Source of the DNA: Leucobacter denitrificans
GTDB taxonomy: Bacteria > Actinomycetota > Actinomycetes > Actinomycetales > Microbacteriaceae
Assembly: GCF_014396385.1 (NCBI RefSeq)
Contig: NZ_CP060716.1
Location: forward strand, 806,001-870,000
Direction: 5' to 3'
Length of the DNA: 64,000 nucleotides
A program made the position numbers and the translations under genes. A model generated the notes under the pieces. It was not told where the DNA came from. It ran no database searches and worked only from the letters and a program-made list of their open reading frames with translations. Within the stretch, counting starts at the first letter, position 1; the number at the start of each line of letters is the position of its first letter. This document shows, piece after piece, positions 28,642 through 38,754 of the stretch.

Positions 28642-28734
28642 TTACAGTGCGGCAAAAGCCTGTACCCCGCGCTTCGCTCCGTGGGCTGCCGCAGTAGCGG
28701 CACCAAGGCGTTCGCTATAAACGCGATGCGTTTA
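28642..28734 (-). repeat. Near-duplicate of the sucD 3' end beyond its stop
   Basis: On the minus strand, 30 codons beyond the sucD stop and in the same frame, the sequence again ends in AFAAL-stop. The 21 bases at each site agree at about 17 positions. Between them is an open stretch beginning THRVYSERLGAATAAAHGAK. It reads like a relic of a C-terminal duplication or an earlier longer sucD end. It lies before the terminator. Confidence 0.6.
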
Positions 28735-29634
28735 CAGCGCTGCGAACGCCTTGCGAAGGAGTTCGGCGGTCTCGGTTGGTGTCTTGCCAACCTTCACGCC
28801 TGCAGCCTCAAGTGCTTCCTTCTTCGCCTGCGCAGTGCCAGCGGAGCCAGAAACGATTGCGCCTGCGTGGCCCATTGTCTTGCCCTCTGGCGCGGTGAAG
28901 CCTGCAACATAGCCAACAACCGGCTTCGTCACGTTCGCCTTGATGTACTCAGCGGCGCGCTCCTCAGCGTCACCGCCGATCTCACCAATCATGACGATTG
29001 CCTTGGTCTCGGGGTCAGCCTCAAACGCAGCGAGTGCGTCGATGTGCGTCGTGCCGATGACTGGGTCGCCGCCGATACCGATTGCGGTCGAGAAGCCGAG
29101 GTCACGGAGTTCGTACATCATCTGGTACGTGAGGGTACCCGACTTCGACACCAGGCCGATGGGGCCCTTGCCAGTGATCGTCGCAGGGGTGATACCCGCG
29201 AGCGCCTCGCCAGGCGTAATAATGCCTGGGCAGTTCGGACCAATGATGCGGGTCTTGTTGCCGGTGGCCTTTGCGTGTGCCCAGAGCTCAGCCGAGTCCT
29301 TAACGGGAACACCCTCTGTGATGATGACGAGCAGGCCGATGCCAGCGTCGATGGCCTCAACTGCTGCGTCTTTGGTGAATGCCGGTGGCACAAACGCCAC
29401 CGAAACATCGGCACCGGTTGCCGCCATTGCCTCAGCAACTGTCGCGAAGACGGGCAGCTCAACTGCGTTACCCGCTGCGTCGGTGTGCGACACAGTGGTG
29501 CCAGCCTTACGGGCGTTCACGCCGCCAACGACCTGCGTGCCCGCTGCGAGCATGCGCGCGGTGTGCTTGGTGCCTTCGCCGCCGGTGATGCCCTGGACGA
29601 TGACCTTGGAATCCTTGTTCAGGAAGATCGACAT
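28732..29634 (-). CDS. sucD: Succinyl-CoA synthetase, alpha subunit
   Basis: Works with SucC to convert succinyl-CoA to succinate with nucleotide phosphorylation in the TCA cycle. 300 residues. CoA-binding Rossmann-type N terminus ([22 protein letters not shown]), [10 protein letters not shown], and the phosphorylated active-site His in [13 protein letters not shown] are all present. It follows sucC by 32 bases. Just beyond the stop is an in-frame near-copy of its last codons. Downstream terminator at 28591-28633. Confidence 0.97.
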   Translation of the reverse strand: MSIFLNKDSKVIVQGITGGEGTKHTARMLAAGTQVVGGVNARKAGTTVSHTDAAGNAVELPVFATVAEAMAATGADVSVAFVPPAFTKDAAVEAIDAGIGLLVIITEGVPVKDSAELWAHAKATGNKTRIIGPNCPGIITPGEALAGITPATITGKGPIGLVSKSGTLTYQMMYELRDLGFSTAIGIGGDPVIGTTHIDALAAFEADPETKAIVMIGEIGGDAEERAAEYIKANVTKPVVGYVAGFTAPEGKTMGHAGAIVSGSAGTAQAKKEALEAAGVKVGKTPTETAELLRKAFAAL

Positions 29635-29666
29635 AGTTCTTCTTTTCTCTCTAGTACCAGGGGTGA

Positions 29667-30833
29667 TTAGCGTGCGTTGGCGAGCTCGGCTGCCTTATCG
29701 GCACCCTCGTCCATCGTTGCAGCCTGGGTGACGAGCGGGTGGTTCGCCTCGTTGAGAATGCGACGCCCCTCTTCCACGTTGTTGCCGTCGAGGCGCACAA
29801 CGAGCGGCTTGTTTGCTGCGTCGCCGAGCTTGTTCAGTGCGCCGACAATACCGTTGGCAACTGCGTCACACGCGGTGATGCCACCGAAGACGTTCACGAA
29901 GACTGACTTCACCTGCGGATCACCGAGGATAACGTCAAGGCCAGCTGCCATTACCTCTGCTGAGGCGCCGCCGCCGATGTCGAGGAAGTTCGCGGGCTTC
30001 ACGTTGCCGTGGTTTTCGCCAGCGTATGCAACCACGTCGAGGGTTGACATCACGAGGCCGGCACCGTTACCGATGACACCTACCTCACCGTCAAGCTTCA
30101 CGTAGTTGAGGTCTTGTGCCTTAGCCTTCGCTTCAAGCGGATCTTCAGCGCCCTTATCAGCGAGTGCCTCGTGACCTGCCTGGCGGAAGTCTGCGTTCTC
30201 GTCGAGCGAGACCTTACCGTCGAGCGCAACGATCTCCCCCTCACCGGTGAGCACCAGCGGGTTCACCTCAACGAGGGTTGCGTCTTCACCGACGTACACG
30301 TCGTAGAGCTTCTGGAAGACCGGAACGACCTTGCCAACGAGCTCTTCAGGGAACTTCGCAGCGCGAGCGATCTCTTCAGCCTTAGCTGCGTCGATGCCTG
30401 CAATCGGATCGACCTCGATGCGTGCGAGCGCTTCTGGCTTCTCAACCGCGAGTTGCTCGATTTCCATGCCGCCCTCAACGCTGCACAGCGAGAGGTACGA
30501 ACGGTTAGCTCGGTCGAGGAGCACTGAGAAGTAAAACTCTTCTTTGATGTCAGCGCCGGCCGCAACCATGACACGCTTCACCACGTGACCCTTGATATCG
30601 AGGCCGAGGATTGCCTGCGCAGCCTCAAATGCCTCATCTGGGTTCTTGGCGACCTTCACGCCGCCAGCCTTGCCACGGCCACCTACCTTGACCTGCGCCT
30701 TCACAACGACAACACCACCGAGCTTCTCGGCGGCCGCGCGCACCTCTTCAGGAGTGTCCGCGACGATGCCGGCAAGCACCGGCACCCCGTATTGTTCGAA
30801 AAGATCGCGTGCCTGGTACTCGTACAGATCCAC
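29667..30833 (-). CDS. sucC: Succinyl-CoA synthetase, beta subunit
   Basis: ATP-grasp subunit that binds nucleotide and succinate. 388 residues, normal length. [15 protein letters not shown] at the N terminus, [16 protein letters not shown] in the nucleotide site, [17 protein letters not shown] (metal ligands) and [15 protein letters not shown] with NVFGGI near the C terminus are family blocks. Start codon GTG. First gene of sucCD; its 121-base upstream gap after pcrA contains a perfect 14-bp palindrome (30882-30895). Confidence 0.97.
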   Translation of the reverse strand: MDLYEYQARDLFEQYGVPVLAGIVADTPEEVRAAAEKLGGVVVVKAQVKVGGRGKAGGVKVAKNPDEAFEAAQAILGLDIKGHVVKRVMVAAGADIKEEFYFSVLLDRANRSYLSLCSVEGGMEIEQLAVEKPEALARIEVDPIAGIDAAKAEEIARAAKFPEELVGKVVPVFQKLYDVYVGEDATLVEVNPLVLTGEGEIVALDGKVSLDENADFRQAGHEALADKGAEDPLEAKAKAQDLNYVKLDGEVGVIGNGAGLVMSTLDVVAYAGENHGNVKPANFLDIGGGASAEVMAAGLDVILGDPQVKSVFVNVFGGITACDAVANGIVGALNKLGDAANKPLVVRLDGNNVEEGRRILNEANHPLVTQAATMDEGADKAAELANAR

Positions 30834-30881
30834 GTACTGTCCTTCGCTTGGGAATATTTCGGATTACCCGAGGCAAAAATG

Positions 30882-30895
30882 TCTCGACGTCGAGA
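30882..30895. promoter_or_regulatory. Perfect palindrome upstream of sucC
   Basis: TCTCGACGTCGAGA is a fully self-complementary 14-mer centred about 55 nt before the sucC GTG. Its place in the only promoter region of sucCD suggests an operator. It does not match the actinobacterial SOS box, and I cannot name a regulator. Confidence 0.4.
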
Positions 30896-30954
30896 GATAT
30901 CGACTATCTGCCAGTCTAACACCGCGTGAAGTGCGGATCTCCTGACCGTTCCGC

Positions 30955-33534
30955 TCAGAGCTTTTCAATTGGGGCGAGCTTCACGAGCAGCTTTCTCTCG
31001 CCAACCGTGTCGAACGTGACATGCGCGATTCGCTTGGTTCCCGCCCCCGTAACCGCGTTCACGCGCCCCTCGCCGTACTCGTCGTGGCGGATCCGATCCC
31101 CCATCGCCAATTCAAGGTCACCGTTGTCGCGAACACTGCCGACAATCGTATTCGGGAAGCCGCCGCCAGCTGCCTGCGCCTCTTTTGCAGCACGCTTGCG
31201 TTCGCGCCACTTCTCGAGGGCCGACTGCATGTTGCCGCTCGCGGGTTCTGAAAGCGCAGCGGATCCACTGCCTGTTCCAAACGACACTTGAGAATCACGG
31301 TTTCGCGACCAAGAGGCGCTCGACGAACCGGCACCTGGTGATCGTGATGCGTTGAGCGCACGGGATTGAGTGCCCCCTTGACTCGTGACTTCGCCGGGAG
31401 ACTGCCTCCAGTCGATGAGCGATTCAGGAATCTCTTGCAGGAACCTCGATGGCATCGCCACCGCGATGTCTCCAAACGTTGCACGCGTCGAAGCAAGTGT
31501 GATGAAGAGGCGCTTTCTCGCACGCGTAATTCCGACGTACATGAGACGGCGCTCCTCGTTAATACCGCCCACCTCATCGACGGACATCTGGTGCGGCAGC
31601 AGGCCCTCTTCAACGCCGGTAATGAACACGGCCGGATACTCCAGTCCCTTCGCAGTGTGCAGGGTCATGAGCGAAACAGTTCCGCTTTGGTCGTCAAGGT
31701 CGTCTGCGGCGGCGACAAGACTCACCTCTGTGAGAAATGCCAAGAGCCCGGCCCCTGGCTGCTGTGCGTCGAATTCTTTCGCAACCGCGAGGAGTTCTTC
31801 GAGGTTCTCGGCTCGCGCGTCATCTTGCGGATCGCGTTTCGCCCGCAGCTTCACAATCATCTCGGTTTCATCGAGCACGAGTTTCAGTACGTCGGCGACC
31901 GCAGCGTACTGAGGCGAAGCATCGGTGGCCTCATTATCCAGAGGGTCGGCCTGCGGTACACCAGCCGCATCGCCAAGCGCCAACGTAGTGGCCCGCTCAA
32001 GCATCTCTCCGAGCTCAACTACCGTAGTGCGCACCTTCGGACCAAGTGCCGGAATCTCTGCTGCGCGCAGCATCGCCTCGCGGAAGGTGATGCCCTCAGC
32101 TTCTTGGAAGTTCGCGAGATGCGCCTCAGCCATCGGGCCGACACCGCGCTTCGGAGTTCCGAGCATGCGTGACCAGGCGATGGGGTCATAGGGGTTCGCA
32201 ATAGTAGTGAGGTACGCCATCGCGTCTTTGATCTCGGCTCGCTCGTAGAACTTTGTGCCACCAAGGACCCGGTACGGAATCGCAGCGCGAATGAGCAACT
32301 CTTCAAGAGCACGAGTTTGGGAGTTTGTACGGTAGAACACAGCGATGTCTCCGTACGCCATGCCCTCGGAGCGAAGCTCCTCGATCTCGTCTGCGACGAA
32401 TCTCGCCTCGTCGTGCTGCGAGTAACCGGTAAAGCCGGTGATCTTTGCACCGTCGCCCTCAGCGGTCCACAATCGCTTTTCCTGGCGATCGAAATTATTG
32501 CCGATCACAGCGTTCGCCGCAGAAAGAATGTTCTGAGTCGATCGGTAGTTTTGCTCAAGCTTCACCACTTCAGCACCCGAGAAGTCACGCTCGAACTCGA
32601 CAATATTTCGAATATCTGCACCGCGGAACGCGTAGATCGACTGATCTGAGTCGCCGACAACTGTGAGGCTTGCGCCAGGAATGCGCCCGAGCCCATCGAG
32701 CTCGCGTTCGCGCACCGGCGGCATGAGCCCATGAACCTCTTCAGGTTGCACCGGCTTCGTCAACTCACGAATCAGCGCGTACTGCGCGTGGTTCGTGTCC
32801 TGATACTCGTCGACAAGAATGTGCCTGAACCGCCGCTGGTAGATCGCAGCAACATCGGGATGAGCCCGAAACAGGTGCACAGTCTGACCGATGAGGTCAT
32901 CGAAGTCGAACGCGTTCGCGCGCTTGAGCTCTTGTTCGTACGAGGTAAAGATCTCGTTGAAAATGCGCTCCCGCGGGTCTGAGCCGTTCATCGTCGCCGC
33001 GTGATCAGCGGCATCGGTGAGTTCGTTTTTCAACCTCGAGATCTTCGCGCCCGAGTTCGCCGGGGTAAAGCCGTACGTGTCTGCGTCGAGGTCTTTGATG
33101 ATCCGCTTTAATAGCGCCCGCGAATCGGCCGAATCGTAGATCGTGAACCCAGATACGTACCCAAACCGCTCGGCCTCGCGCCGCAGAATTCGCACGCACG
33201 CGGAGTGGAACGTCGACACCCACATGCCCTCAACGTCAGCACCGAGCAAGCCCTGCATGCGCTCGCGCATCTCAGACGCTGCCTTATTCGTGAACGTGAT
33301 AGCGAGAATCTGGCTTGGCCATGCTTCTTTCTCACGAATGAGATGCGCGATTCGGTGGGTCAACACGCGAGTCTTGCCAGAACCCGCCCCGGCAACGATC
33401 AAGAGAGCGGGGCCACGCGCGGTCACGGCTCGTCTTTGCTCAGGGTTGAGCCCATCGAGCAGTGGATCGGTACCAGCACCCGCATTCGCGCCGCCAAACG
33501 GCACACCTGGGTCGAGAAGTTCAAAGTCGCTCAT
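30955..33534 (-). CDS. pcrA: ATP-dependent DNA helicase PcrA/UvrD1
   Basis: Superfamily-1A 3'-5' helicase of 859 residues, acting in repair and restart. Motifs: Q-motif LNPEQRRAVTARG, Walker A AGAGSGKTRVLTHR, motif Ia ILAITFTNKAASEMRERM, motif II VDEYQDTNHAQ, motif III VGDSDQSIYAFRGAD, motif IV QNYRSTQNIL, motif V VSLMTLHTAKGLEYPAVF and motif VI YVGITRARKRLFIT. The C-terminal tail ends with a Tudor-like segment (GDRIRHDEYGEGRVNAVTG) typical of PcrA/UvrD1, which contacts RNA polymerase in relatives. The pcrA-sucC-sucD order is shared with Mycobacterium. Confidence 0.96.
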   Translation of the reverse strand: MSDFELLDPGVPFGGANAGAGTDPLLDGLNPEQRRAVTARGPALLIVAGAGSGKTRVLTHRIAHLIREKEAWPSQILAITFTNKAASEMRERMQGLLGADVEGMWVSTFHSACVRILRREAERFGYVSGFTIYDSADSRALLKRIIKDLDADTYGFTPANSGAKISRLKNELTDAADHAATMNGSDPRERIFNEIFTSYEQELKRANAFDFDDLIGQTVHLFRAHPDVAAIYQRRFRHILVDEYQDTNHAQYALIRELTKPVQPEEVHGLMPPVRERELDGLGRIPGASLTVVGDSDQSIYAFRGADIRNIVEFERDFSGAEVVKLEQNYRSTQNILSAANAVIGNNFDRQEKRLWTAEGDGAKITGFTGYSQHDEARFVADEIEELRSEGMAYGDIAVFYRTNSQTRALEELLIRAAIPYRVLGGTKFYERAEIKDAMAYLTTIANPYDPIAWSRMLGTPKRGVGPMAEAHLANFQEAEGITFREAMLRAAEIPALGPKVRTTVVELGEMLERATTLALGDAAGVPQADPLDNEATDASPQYAAVADVLKLVLDETEMIVKLRAKRDPQDDARAENLEELLAVAKEFDAQQPGAGLLAFLTEVSLVAAADDLDDQSGTVSLMTLHTAKGLEYPAVFITGVEEGLLPHQMSVDEVGGINEERRLMYVGITRARKRLFITLASTRATFGDIAVAMPSRFLQEIPESLIDWRQSPGEVTSQGGTQSRALNASRSPGAGSSSASWSRNRDSQVSFGTGSGSAALSEPASGNMQSALEKWRERKRAAKEAQAAGGGFPNTIVGSVRDNGDLELAMGDRIRHDEYGEGRVNAVTGAGTKRIAHVTFDTVGERKLLVKLAPIEKL

Positions 33535-33587
33535 TGTGAATACAGTCTAGGAGGCACCTCTGACAGAGAGCACCCAGAAGGCTCGAG

Positions 33588-34610
33588 ATGCGAGAGAATG
33601 GTGCAATGCGTCGAACCGAGGTTGAACTGCCCACCGTGCTCATTTTCGCTACCGGTGGCACTATCGGAATGCATGATCTCGGCAAAGGCCTAGAGATAGA
33701 CCCGAACTTTGGCGAGATCCTTGAGCATCGTGCGAACGAGATAGCGTTGCGTCTCGGATACCGCGCCCGCGTGAATCAGCTTCAGCCCGCAATCGAGAGC
33801 GCGAACGCAGACGAAGAGACTGCCCCAAAAATTGCTCGCGCTATACGTGCTCGAGTGGGAGCGATGCGCGCGAGCGCAGTAGTGGTTACGCACGGAACGG
33901 ACACTCTTGCGTACACCGCATCGCGTCTCGCGTTCGAGCTCGCAGACCTCGGTGTACCAGTGACCATCACCGGCAGCCAGTTCCCACACGGAGCAGAACA
34001 GACTGACGCGTTCGACAATCTGTCCCTCGCGATCCGCACGGTCACCCAGGCTAACCCGAAAGCGCCCGTCTCAGTCGCGTTCGGTGGCACAGTGATTCCC
34101 GCGGTCCGGGCGACGAAGTCTGACGCTGAGGGGCTCATCGCGTTCCGTGCAGAACGAAAACTGGGTGGCGCGCCACGGGGTCTTCCGCAGCGATCAGTTG
34201 ACGGTGGATCGTCGATCGCCCGAGTCGTCACTTTTCGATTCACCCCCGGCGTGAATGCAGCCGACCTCCTCGCTGCAGTTGGTGGTGGGCCAGACGCGCT
34301 CGTTCTCGAGTGCTACGGCGCGGGCAATGCACCCATGGCGCAGCGCGGCATTGCAGACGCACTCGCTGAGGTGAGCGCACGCATGCCGGTGGTCGCCGTC
34401 ACTCAATGCGCCCTGGGCAGCGTCGACACCGAGCGCTACGCGGTCGGCCGCCAGTTTGCGGCGACGGGAGTCATCGGCGGCAGTGACCTCACGCTTGAGG
34501 CGGCCATCGCTAAGGTCGGGTACCTCATCGATCAGGGATTCACCCGGCCCGAGATTGCAGAGCTCATGCCACACAATCTTGTCGGCGAGCTCACTCCGTC
34601 AGCTGCCTGA
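33588..34610 (+). CDS. L-asparaginase
   Basis: Hydrolyses asparagine to aspartate and ammonia. 340 residues. The two active-site signatures are present: IFATGGTIGM with the first catalytic Thr, and VVTHGTDTLAYTAS with the second Thr-Asp pair. No signal peptide is seen, so it is probably cytosolic. I use the ATG preceded by AGAAGG at 6 nt; an ATG 18 bases later (MRRTEVELP) is a possible shorter start. Divergent from pcrA and overlapping the convergent phosphodiesterase gene by 12 nt. Confidence 0.92.
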   Translation: MRENGAMRRTEVELPTVLIFATGGTIGMHDLGKGLEIDPNFGEILEHRANEIALRLGYRARVNQLQPAIESANADEETAPKIARAIRARVGAMRASAVVVTHGTDTLAYTASRLAFELADLGVPVTITGSQFPHGAEQTDAFDNLSLAIRTVTQANPKAPVSVAFGGTVIPAVRATKSDAEGLIAFRAERKLGGAPRGLPQRSVDGGSSIARVVTFRFTPGVNAADLLAAVGGGPDALVLECYGAGNAPMAQRGIADALAEVSARMPVVAVTQCALGSVDTERYAVGRQFAATGVIGGSDLTLEAAIAKVGYLIDQGFTRPEIAELMPHNLVGELTPSAA

Positions 34611-35633
34611 CGCCCCGCGTGCCGCCACCCCGAGATCGGGGTGATCTACGAAGATCCCGTCGACTCCCGAAGAGATGATGAGCGCAAACTCTGCCTGCCA
34701 ATCGCCCCACTCCGCGTGACGCATCGAAGAATGAAATCGCATGTTCAGGTAGCGGTTCTCTGGCCTCAGCGTCCAGGTATATACGAGTAGCCCGCGTTCG
34801 TGTGCGCGCTGCGCGAGGTCGGTGGGGCCTGCTGCGAGACCGAATGGAGTCGTGCGAATGAGGCTGCTCTTATCGACGCTCACACCGTCGACCCGCCCGA
34901 CCAAGCTGTCGAGGCCGGCATTCGTACGGTACCAACCGTAAGGGTTCGCACGCGGGCCGCCGGCCCTCGCTCGCGCTACCTCGTCGGCCGGTGCGCCAAT
35001 GCGCTCGGCGAGAAACACAAGGCTCGCTCGCACTCCTGCATCGCGCAATTGCTCAAGCACCCCAAGCTCAAAGCATTCGATAACGAGTCGCTCAGGTCGA
35101 TCCGCCCACCCGGCGGTACTGAGTTCTGACAGCAGCAACGCACCAATATCGACGCCGATCGACGCAAAATAGTCTGCGTGCTTCACCTCGACGATAACCG
35201 CGATCTCGCGCCCACTCGACGCGCTCTCCTGGTCGATAATGCGAAGCACATCGACAAGGCGCAAGATTGGCTCGGTTCGATCAAACTCCCTGTTTTCTGG
35301 GCGGATCCGCTTCAACCGCTCAACGCACCTGAGTTTCGAGAGCTCCGCCCAGGTAAAGTCCTCAGTGAACCAGCCTGTGAGCCGCTTTCCGTCGATCGTT
35401 TTCGTCGCGCGGCGATCCGCAAACTCTTTGCGCGAAGCAACATCGGTGGTGCCCGAAATCTCATTCTCATGACGCACCACAAGCACGCCGTCGCGAGTCA
35501 CGACAATATCTGGTTCGACCGCATCGGCACCGAGCTCACACGCGAGCCGATACGAGGACTCGCTGTGCTCTGGCCGGTAACCGGGTGCGCCGCGGTGCCC
35601 AATCACCAGTGGGTGCAACGAATCGGAAACCAT
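34599..35633 (-). CDS. Glycerophosphodiester phosphodiesterase
   Basis: 344 residues, TIM-barrel GDPD family, which splits glycerophosphodiesters such as deacylated phospholipids to glycerol-3-phosphate and an alcohol. N-terminal IGHRGAPGYRPEHSESSY and AVEPDIVVTRDGVLVVRHE hold the catalytic His residues and acidic metal ligands; the second His is followed by Glu where many relatives have Asp. YTWTLRPENRYLN and GVDGIFVDHPDLG near the C terminus are also typical. No signal peptide. Its 5' end lies 127 bases from the divergent Bax-inhibitor gene. Confidence 0.92.
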   Translation of the reverse strand: MVSDSLHPLVIGHRGAPGYRPEHSESSYRLACELGADAVEPDIVVTRDGVLVVRHENEISGTTDVASRKEFADRRATKTIDGKRLTGWFTEDFTWAELSKLRCVERLKRIRPENREFDRTEPILRLVDVLRIIDQESASSGREIAVIVEVKHADYFASIGVDIGALLLSELSTAGWADRPERLVIECFELGVLEQLRDAGVRASLVFLAERIGAPADEVARARAGGPRANPYGWYRTNAGLDSLVGRVDGVSVDKSSLIRTTPFGLAAGPTDLAQRAHERGLLVYTWTLRPENRYLNMRFHSSMRHAEWGDWQAEFALIISSGVDGIFVDHPDLGVAARGASGS

Positions 35634-35760
35634 GCGTCAAGCCTACGACCCCAGGCAGCGCGCCGTCAGCGAACATCAGGCAGTGTCACAGCCAGGAGCT
35701 AACGTTGCGCCGATAGACTCAATTACATATTGCCCGATCCGCTTCGAAAGGTCCCAGCGC

Positions 35761-36567
35761 ATGAGCAATCCCGCACTCAGCAATAACCCCGCTCTCAACG
35801 GCAAAACACTCACCGCCGAGGAGTTGCGCCGTATTTACGAACAGCCCGCAGCCGAAACGCACCGTCCAGGTGTTGATGCGCCAGCCGAGGCAGCACAGCC
35901 ACCGGTCATCACGCCCTCAGATCGGCCAATGACCTATGAGAACACCATCTCGAAGACGGTGCTGCTCTTCGTCGTCGTGCTCGCACTCGGTGCCGTCGGT
36001 TGGTACATGCCGGCACTCATGATCCCCGGAGCAATTGCTGGCCTCGTGCTCGGACTCGTGAACGCGTTCAAGAAGGAGCCGAGCGTTCCACTCATCGTCG
36101 CATATGCGGCAGCGCAGGGCCTCTTCCTCGGCGGCATCTCGGGCACATTCGAAGCACTGTATCCAGGCATCGTGACGCAAGCGGTCGTCGGCACACTCTC
36201 GGTCTTCGGCGTCACGCTTCTCCTCTTCCGCAGCGGCAAGGTGCGCACGAGCCCTCGCATGACGAAGATCTTCCTCGTCGCCATGGTCGGCTACCTCGCG
36301 TTCTCGCTCGTCAACGTCGGCATGATGGTCTTCGGCGCAACCGACTCAGCGTGGGGCATGCGCAGTGGAACCCTCGGAATTGTCATCGGTATCCTTGCGG
36401 TACTCCTTGCCTCGTACTCACTCGTCATGGACTTCGAACTTATTCAGAACGGTGTCAAGAACCGTGTTCCTGAAAAGTGGGCATGGAGCGCAGCTTTCGG
36501 CCTCACAGTCACGCTCATCTGGCTGTACATCGAGATCCTGCGCATCATCGCAATCTTCCGCGATTAA
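35761..36567 (+). CDS. Bax inhibitor-1/YccA family membrane protein
   Basis: 268 residues with a Pro/Ala-rich cytoplasmic N terminus (about 1-60) and seven hydrophobic segments. LFLGGISGTFEALYPGIVTQAVVGT and SLVMDFELIQNGVKNRVPEKWAWSAAFGLTVTLIW are the BI-1/YccA hallmarks, including the Asp pair that gates calcium leak in studied relatives. Role in bacteria is uncertain. I start at ATG 35761, with GAAAGG upstream; longer frames in the same phase lack a ribosome site. A strong terminator follows. Confidence 0.9.
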   Translation: MSNPALSNNPALNGKTLTAEELRRIYEQPAAETHRPGVDAPAEAAQPPVITPSDRPMTYENTISKTVLLFVVVLALGAVGWYMPALMIPGAIAGLVLGLVNAFKKEPSVPLIVAYAAAQGLFLGGISGTFEALYPGIVTQAVVGTLSVFGVTLLLFRSGKVRTSPRMTKIFLVAMVGYLAFSLVNVGMMVFGATDSAWGMRSGTLGIVIGILAVLLASYSLVMDFELIQNGVKNRVPEKWAWSAAFGLTVTLIWLYIEILRIIAIFRD

Positions 36568-36578
36568 CAAGACGCATA

Positions 36579-36614
36579 GAAAATGCCCCCGGCCACAAGG
36601 CCGGGGGCATTTTC
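36579..36614 (+). terminator. Rho-independent terminator after Bax-inhibitor gene
   Basis: GAAAATGCCCCCGGCC pairs perfectly with GGCCGGGGGCATTTTC around ACAA; the 3' arm ends in TTTTCGTTATT. Textbook intrinsic terminator, 11 bases after the stop. Confidence 0.95.
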
Positions 36615-36681
36615 GTTATTCTGCTGTTCCCACTCGGGCGCTCACGCACCCGAGTGCCACACTGCGTCTATATCGAGTGGG

Positions 36682-38265
36682 TTACTCCCACTCGATTGTC
36701 CCGGGTGGCTTCGAGGTCACATCGAGCACCACTCGATTTACCTCTGGCACCTGGTTCGTGATCTTGTTCGAGATGCGTGCAAGCACGTCGTAGGGCACAC
36801 GAGTCCAGTCGGCGGTCATCGCATCTTCCGACGACACCGGGCGCAACACGATGGGATGCCCGTAGGTACGGCCGTCACCCTGCACACCGACTGAGCGCAC
36901 ATCTGCGAGCAGCACGACGGGGCACTGCCAGATCTCACCGTCGAGCCCAGCTGCGGTCAGCTCAGCACGAGCGATCGCATCGGCCTCGCGAAGAATCTCG
37001 AGACGCTCGCGCGTGACCTCACCAACAATGCGGATACCTAGACCGGGGCCAGGGAACGGCTGACGACCGACAATCGCCTCGGGAATACCGAGCTCACGTC
37101 CGATCGCACGCACCTCATCTTTAAACAGTGCGCGAAGCGGCTCGATGAGTTCAAAGTCGAGGTCTTCAGGCAGACCACCGACATTGTGATGGCTCTTGAT
37201 GTTCGCAGTCCCCGATCCACCGCCCGACTCGACAACATCGGGATAGAGCGTGCCCTGCACGAGGAACTTCACCTTTTCGCCCTCGGCCTTCGCCTCGGCG
37301 ACAAGATCGAGCTGCACCTTCTCGAACGCGCGAATGAACTCGCGACCGATAATCTTACGCTTCTCCTCGGGATCGGTAACGCCCTCAAGGTGACCAAGGA
37401 AGATGTCGGCTGCGTCAACGGTGATGAGATGCACACCGGTCGAGGCAACATAGTCGCGCTCCACCTGCTCACGCTCGCCCTTGCGCAGCAGCCCGTGATC
37501 TACAAACACGGCGGTGAGCTGATCGCCAATGGCCTCATGCACGAGCGCAGTCGAGACAGCCGAGTCGACACCACCAGAAAGCGCCGAGATGACACGTGCG
37601 TTGCCAACCTGCTTGCGAATCGCCTCGATCTGCTCGGCGATAACATTGCCTGCGTTCCAATCAGAGGGAATGCCAGCAACATTGTGCAAGAAGTTCTCAA
37701 GCACCTTCTGGCCGTGGTCGGAGTGCTTCACCTCGGGGTGCCACTGCACACCATACTGTTTGCGTTCTGCCGATCCAAATGCCGCCACCGGGGTAACCGC
37801 GGTCGAAGCGAGCACCTCGAACCCCGCTGGGGCCTGCTGAACTGCGTCGCCGTGGCTCATCCACACATTTTGATCCGAGGGCTGGCCCTGGAGAATCGCT
37901 CCCCCGTCGCCCACAACCTGCGCCGCCGTTGCGCCGTACTCGCGGTCTCCCGTGTGCGCAACGGTGCCACCGAGGGCACGTGCCATGACCTGAAACCCGT
38001 AGCAAATACCAAGTGTCGGAATGCCGAGATCGAAGATTGCATCGTCAAACGCTGGCGCACCCTCTGCGTAGACCGACGACGGCCCACCCGAAAGCACGAT
38101 GCCAAGTGGCTGCTTCGCGAGCACCTCGTCTGCCGTTATCGTGTGCGGCACCAGCTCGGAGTACACCCCCGCCTCGCGAACGCGTCGTGCGATGAGCTGT
38201 GCGTACTGTGCGCCGAAATCTACGACGAGTACGGGGCGGTGCCCGATATGCGCCTGCTCTGTCAT
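36682..38265 (-). CDS. guaA: GMP synthase (glutamine-hydrolysing)
   Basis: Makes GMP from XMP, ATP and glutamine. 527 residues: class-I glutamine amidotransferase domain (nucleophile Cys in [16 protein letters not shown], His/Glu in QWHPEVKHS), ATP-pyrophosphatase domain (P-loop [12 protein letters not shown]), and C-terminal dimerisation domain with [13 protein letters not shown] and the ending [11 protein letters not shown]. It overlaps the upstream DUF3817 gene by 4 nt (ATGA) and completes a GMP unit with guaB3 and guaB. Confidence 0.97.
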   Translation of the reverse strand: MTEQAHIGHRPVLVVDFGAQYAQLIARRVREAGVYSELVPHTITADEVLAKQPLGIVLSGGPSSVYAEGAPAFDDAIFDLGIPTLGICYGFQVMARALGGTVAHTGDREYGATAAQVVGDGGAILQGQPSDQNVWMSHGDAVQQAPAGFEVLASTAVTPVAAFGSAERKQYGVQWHPEVKHSDHGQKVLENFLHNVAGIPSDWNAGNVIAEQIEAIRKQVGNARVISALSGGVDSAVSTALVHEAIGDQLTAVFVDHGLLRKGEREQVERDYVASTGVHLITVDAADIFLGHLEGVTDPEEKRKIIGREFIRAFEKVQLDLVAEAKAEGEKVKFLVQGTLYPDVVESGGGSGTANIKSHHNVGGLPEDLDFELIEPLRALFKDEVRAIGRELGIPEAIVGRQPFPGPGLGIRIVGEVTRERLEILREADAIARAELTAAGLDGEIWQCPVVLLADVRSVGVQGDGRTYGHPIVLRPVSSEDAMTADWTRVPYDVLARISNKITNQVPEVNRVVLDVTSKPPGTIEWE

Positions 38266-38753
38266 GCTTGGCCTTTCATGGGAGTCGTCGACGGATCCGA
38301 GGCAGCGAGCGCGGCCTCCTTTTCATCGAGGAAGCTGGTGACCTCGCGGGCGACCCTGCCCTCGAGGAAGAATGACAGGAAGGGGATGACCCCGCCAAGT
38401 GCGATGAGCAGGAACTTGGTGAAGCCCCACCGCATCGGGCTCCACAGCAGGAAGTCTGAGATGAGGTACACCACGTAGAACCAGCCGTGCGCAATGAGGA
38501 TCGCCTTGAACAGGTCGAAGCCCTCGCGAGGGAACTCGGCCTCCTGTCCCTCAGGCACGATAGGGAGGAATTCGGCGATCGCGTTCGGCGTGAAGAGAAA
38601 TAGTGCAACGCCAAACGCGTACTTCATCACCATTACGGCGCACAGAAGCAACAGCATGATGCCGGTGATCACCGAAGTCACCTTATAGATGCTCAGTGAA
38701 CGACGAATCCGGGGGTAGTCCTCGGGCTTGGGCTGCAGTTGCATGGCTTCCAT
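38262..38753 (-). CDS. DUF3817 membrane protein
   Basis: About 163 residues with three or four hydrophobic segments: [43 protein letters not shown] and [19 protein letters not shown]. The HG in the second and the overall layout are those of DUF3817, a small integral membrane family common next to guaA in Actinobacteria; function unknown. I start at ATG 38753, one base past the SURF1 stop; a longer in-frame start at 38792 would overlap SURF1 by 38 nt, and ATG 38744 would trim three residues. Coupled to guaA by a 4-nt overlap. Confidence 0.8.
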   Translation of the reverse strand: MEAMQLQPKPEDYPRIRRSLSIYKVTSVITGIMLLLLCAVMVMKYAFGVALFLFTPNAIAEFLPIVPEGQEAEFPREGFDLFKAILIAHGWFYVVYLISDFLLWSPMRWGFTKFLLIALGGVIPFLSFFLEGRVAREVTSFLDEKEAALAASDPSTTPMKGQA

Positions 38754-38754
38754 T

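Noticed and set aside
28555..29670. 371-codon open frame antisense to sucD
   Set aside because: Shadow of sucD; rich in Cys and Arg, with no recognisable domain.
37186..38478. 430-codon open frame antisense to guaA
   Set aside because: It mirrors guaA, whose motifs are complete; the antisense protein has no family features. Long antisense frames are expected at this base composition.
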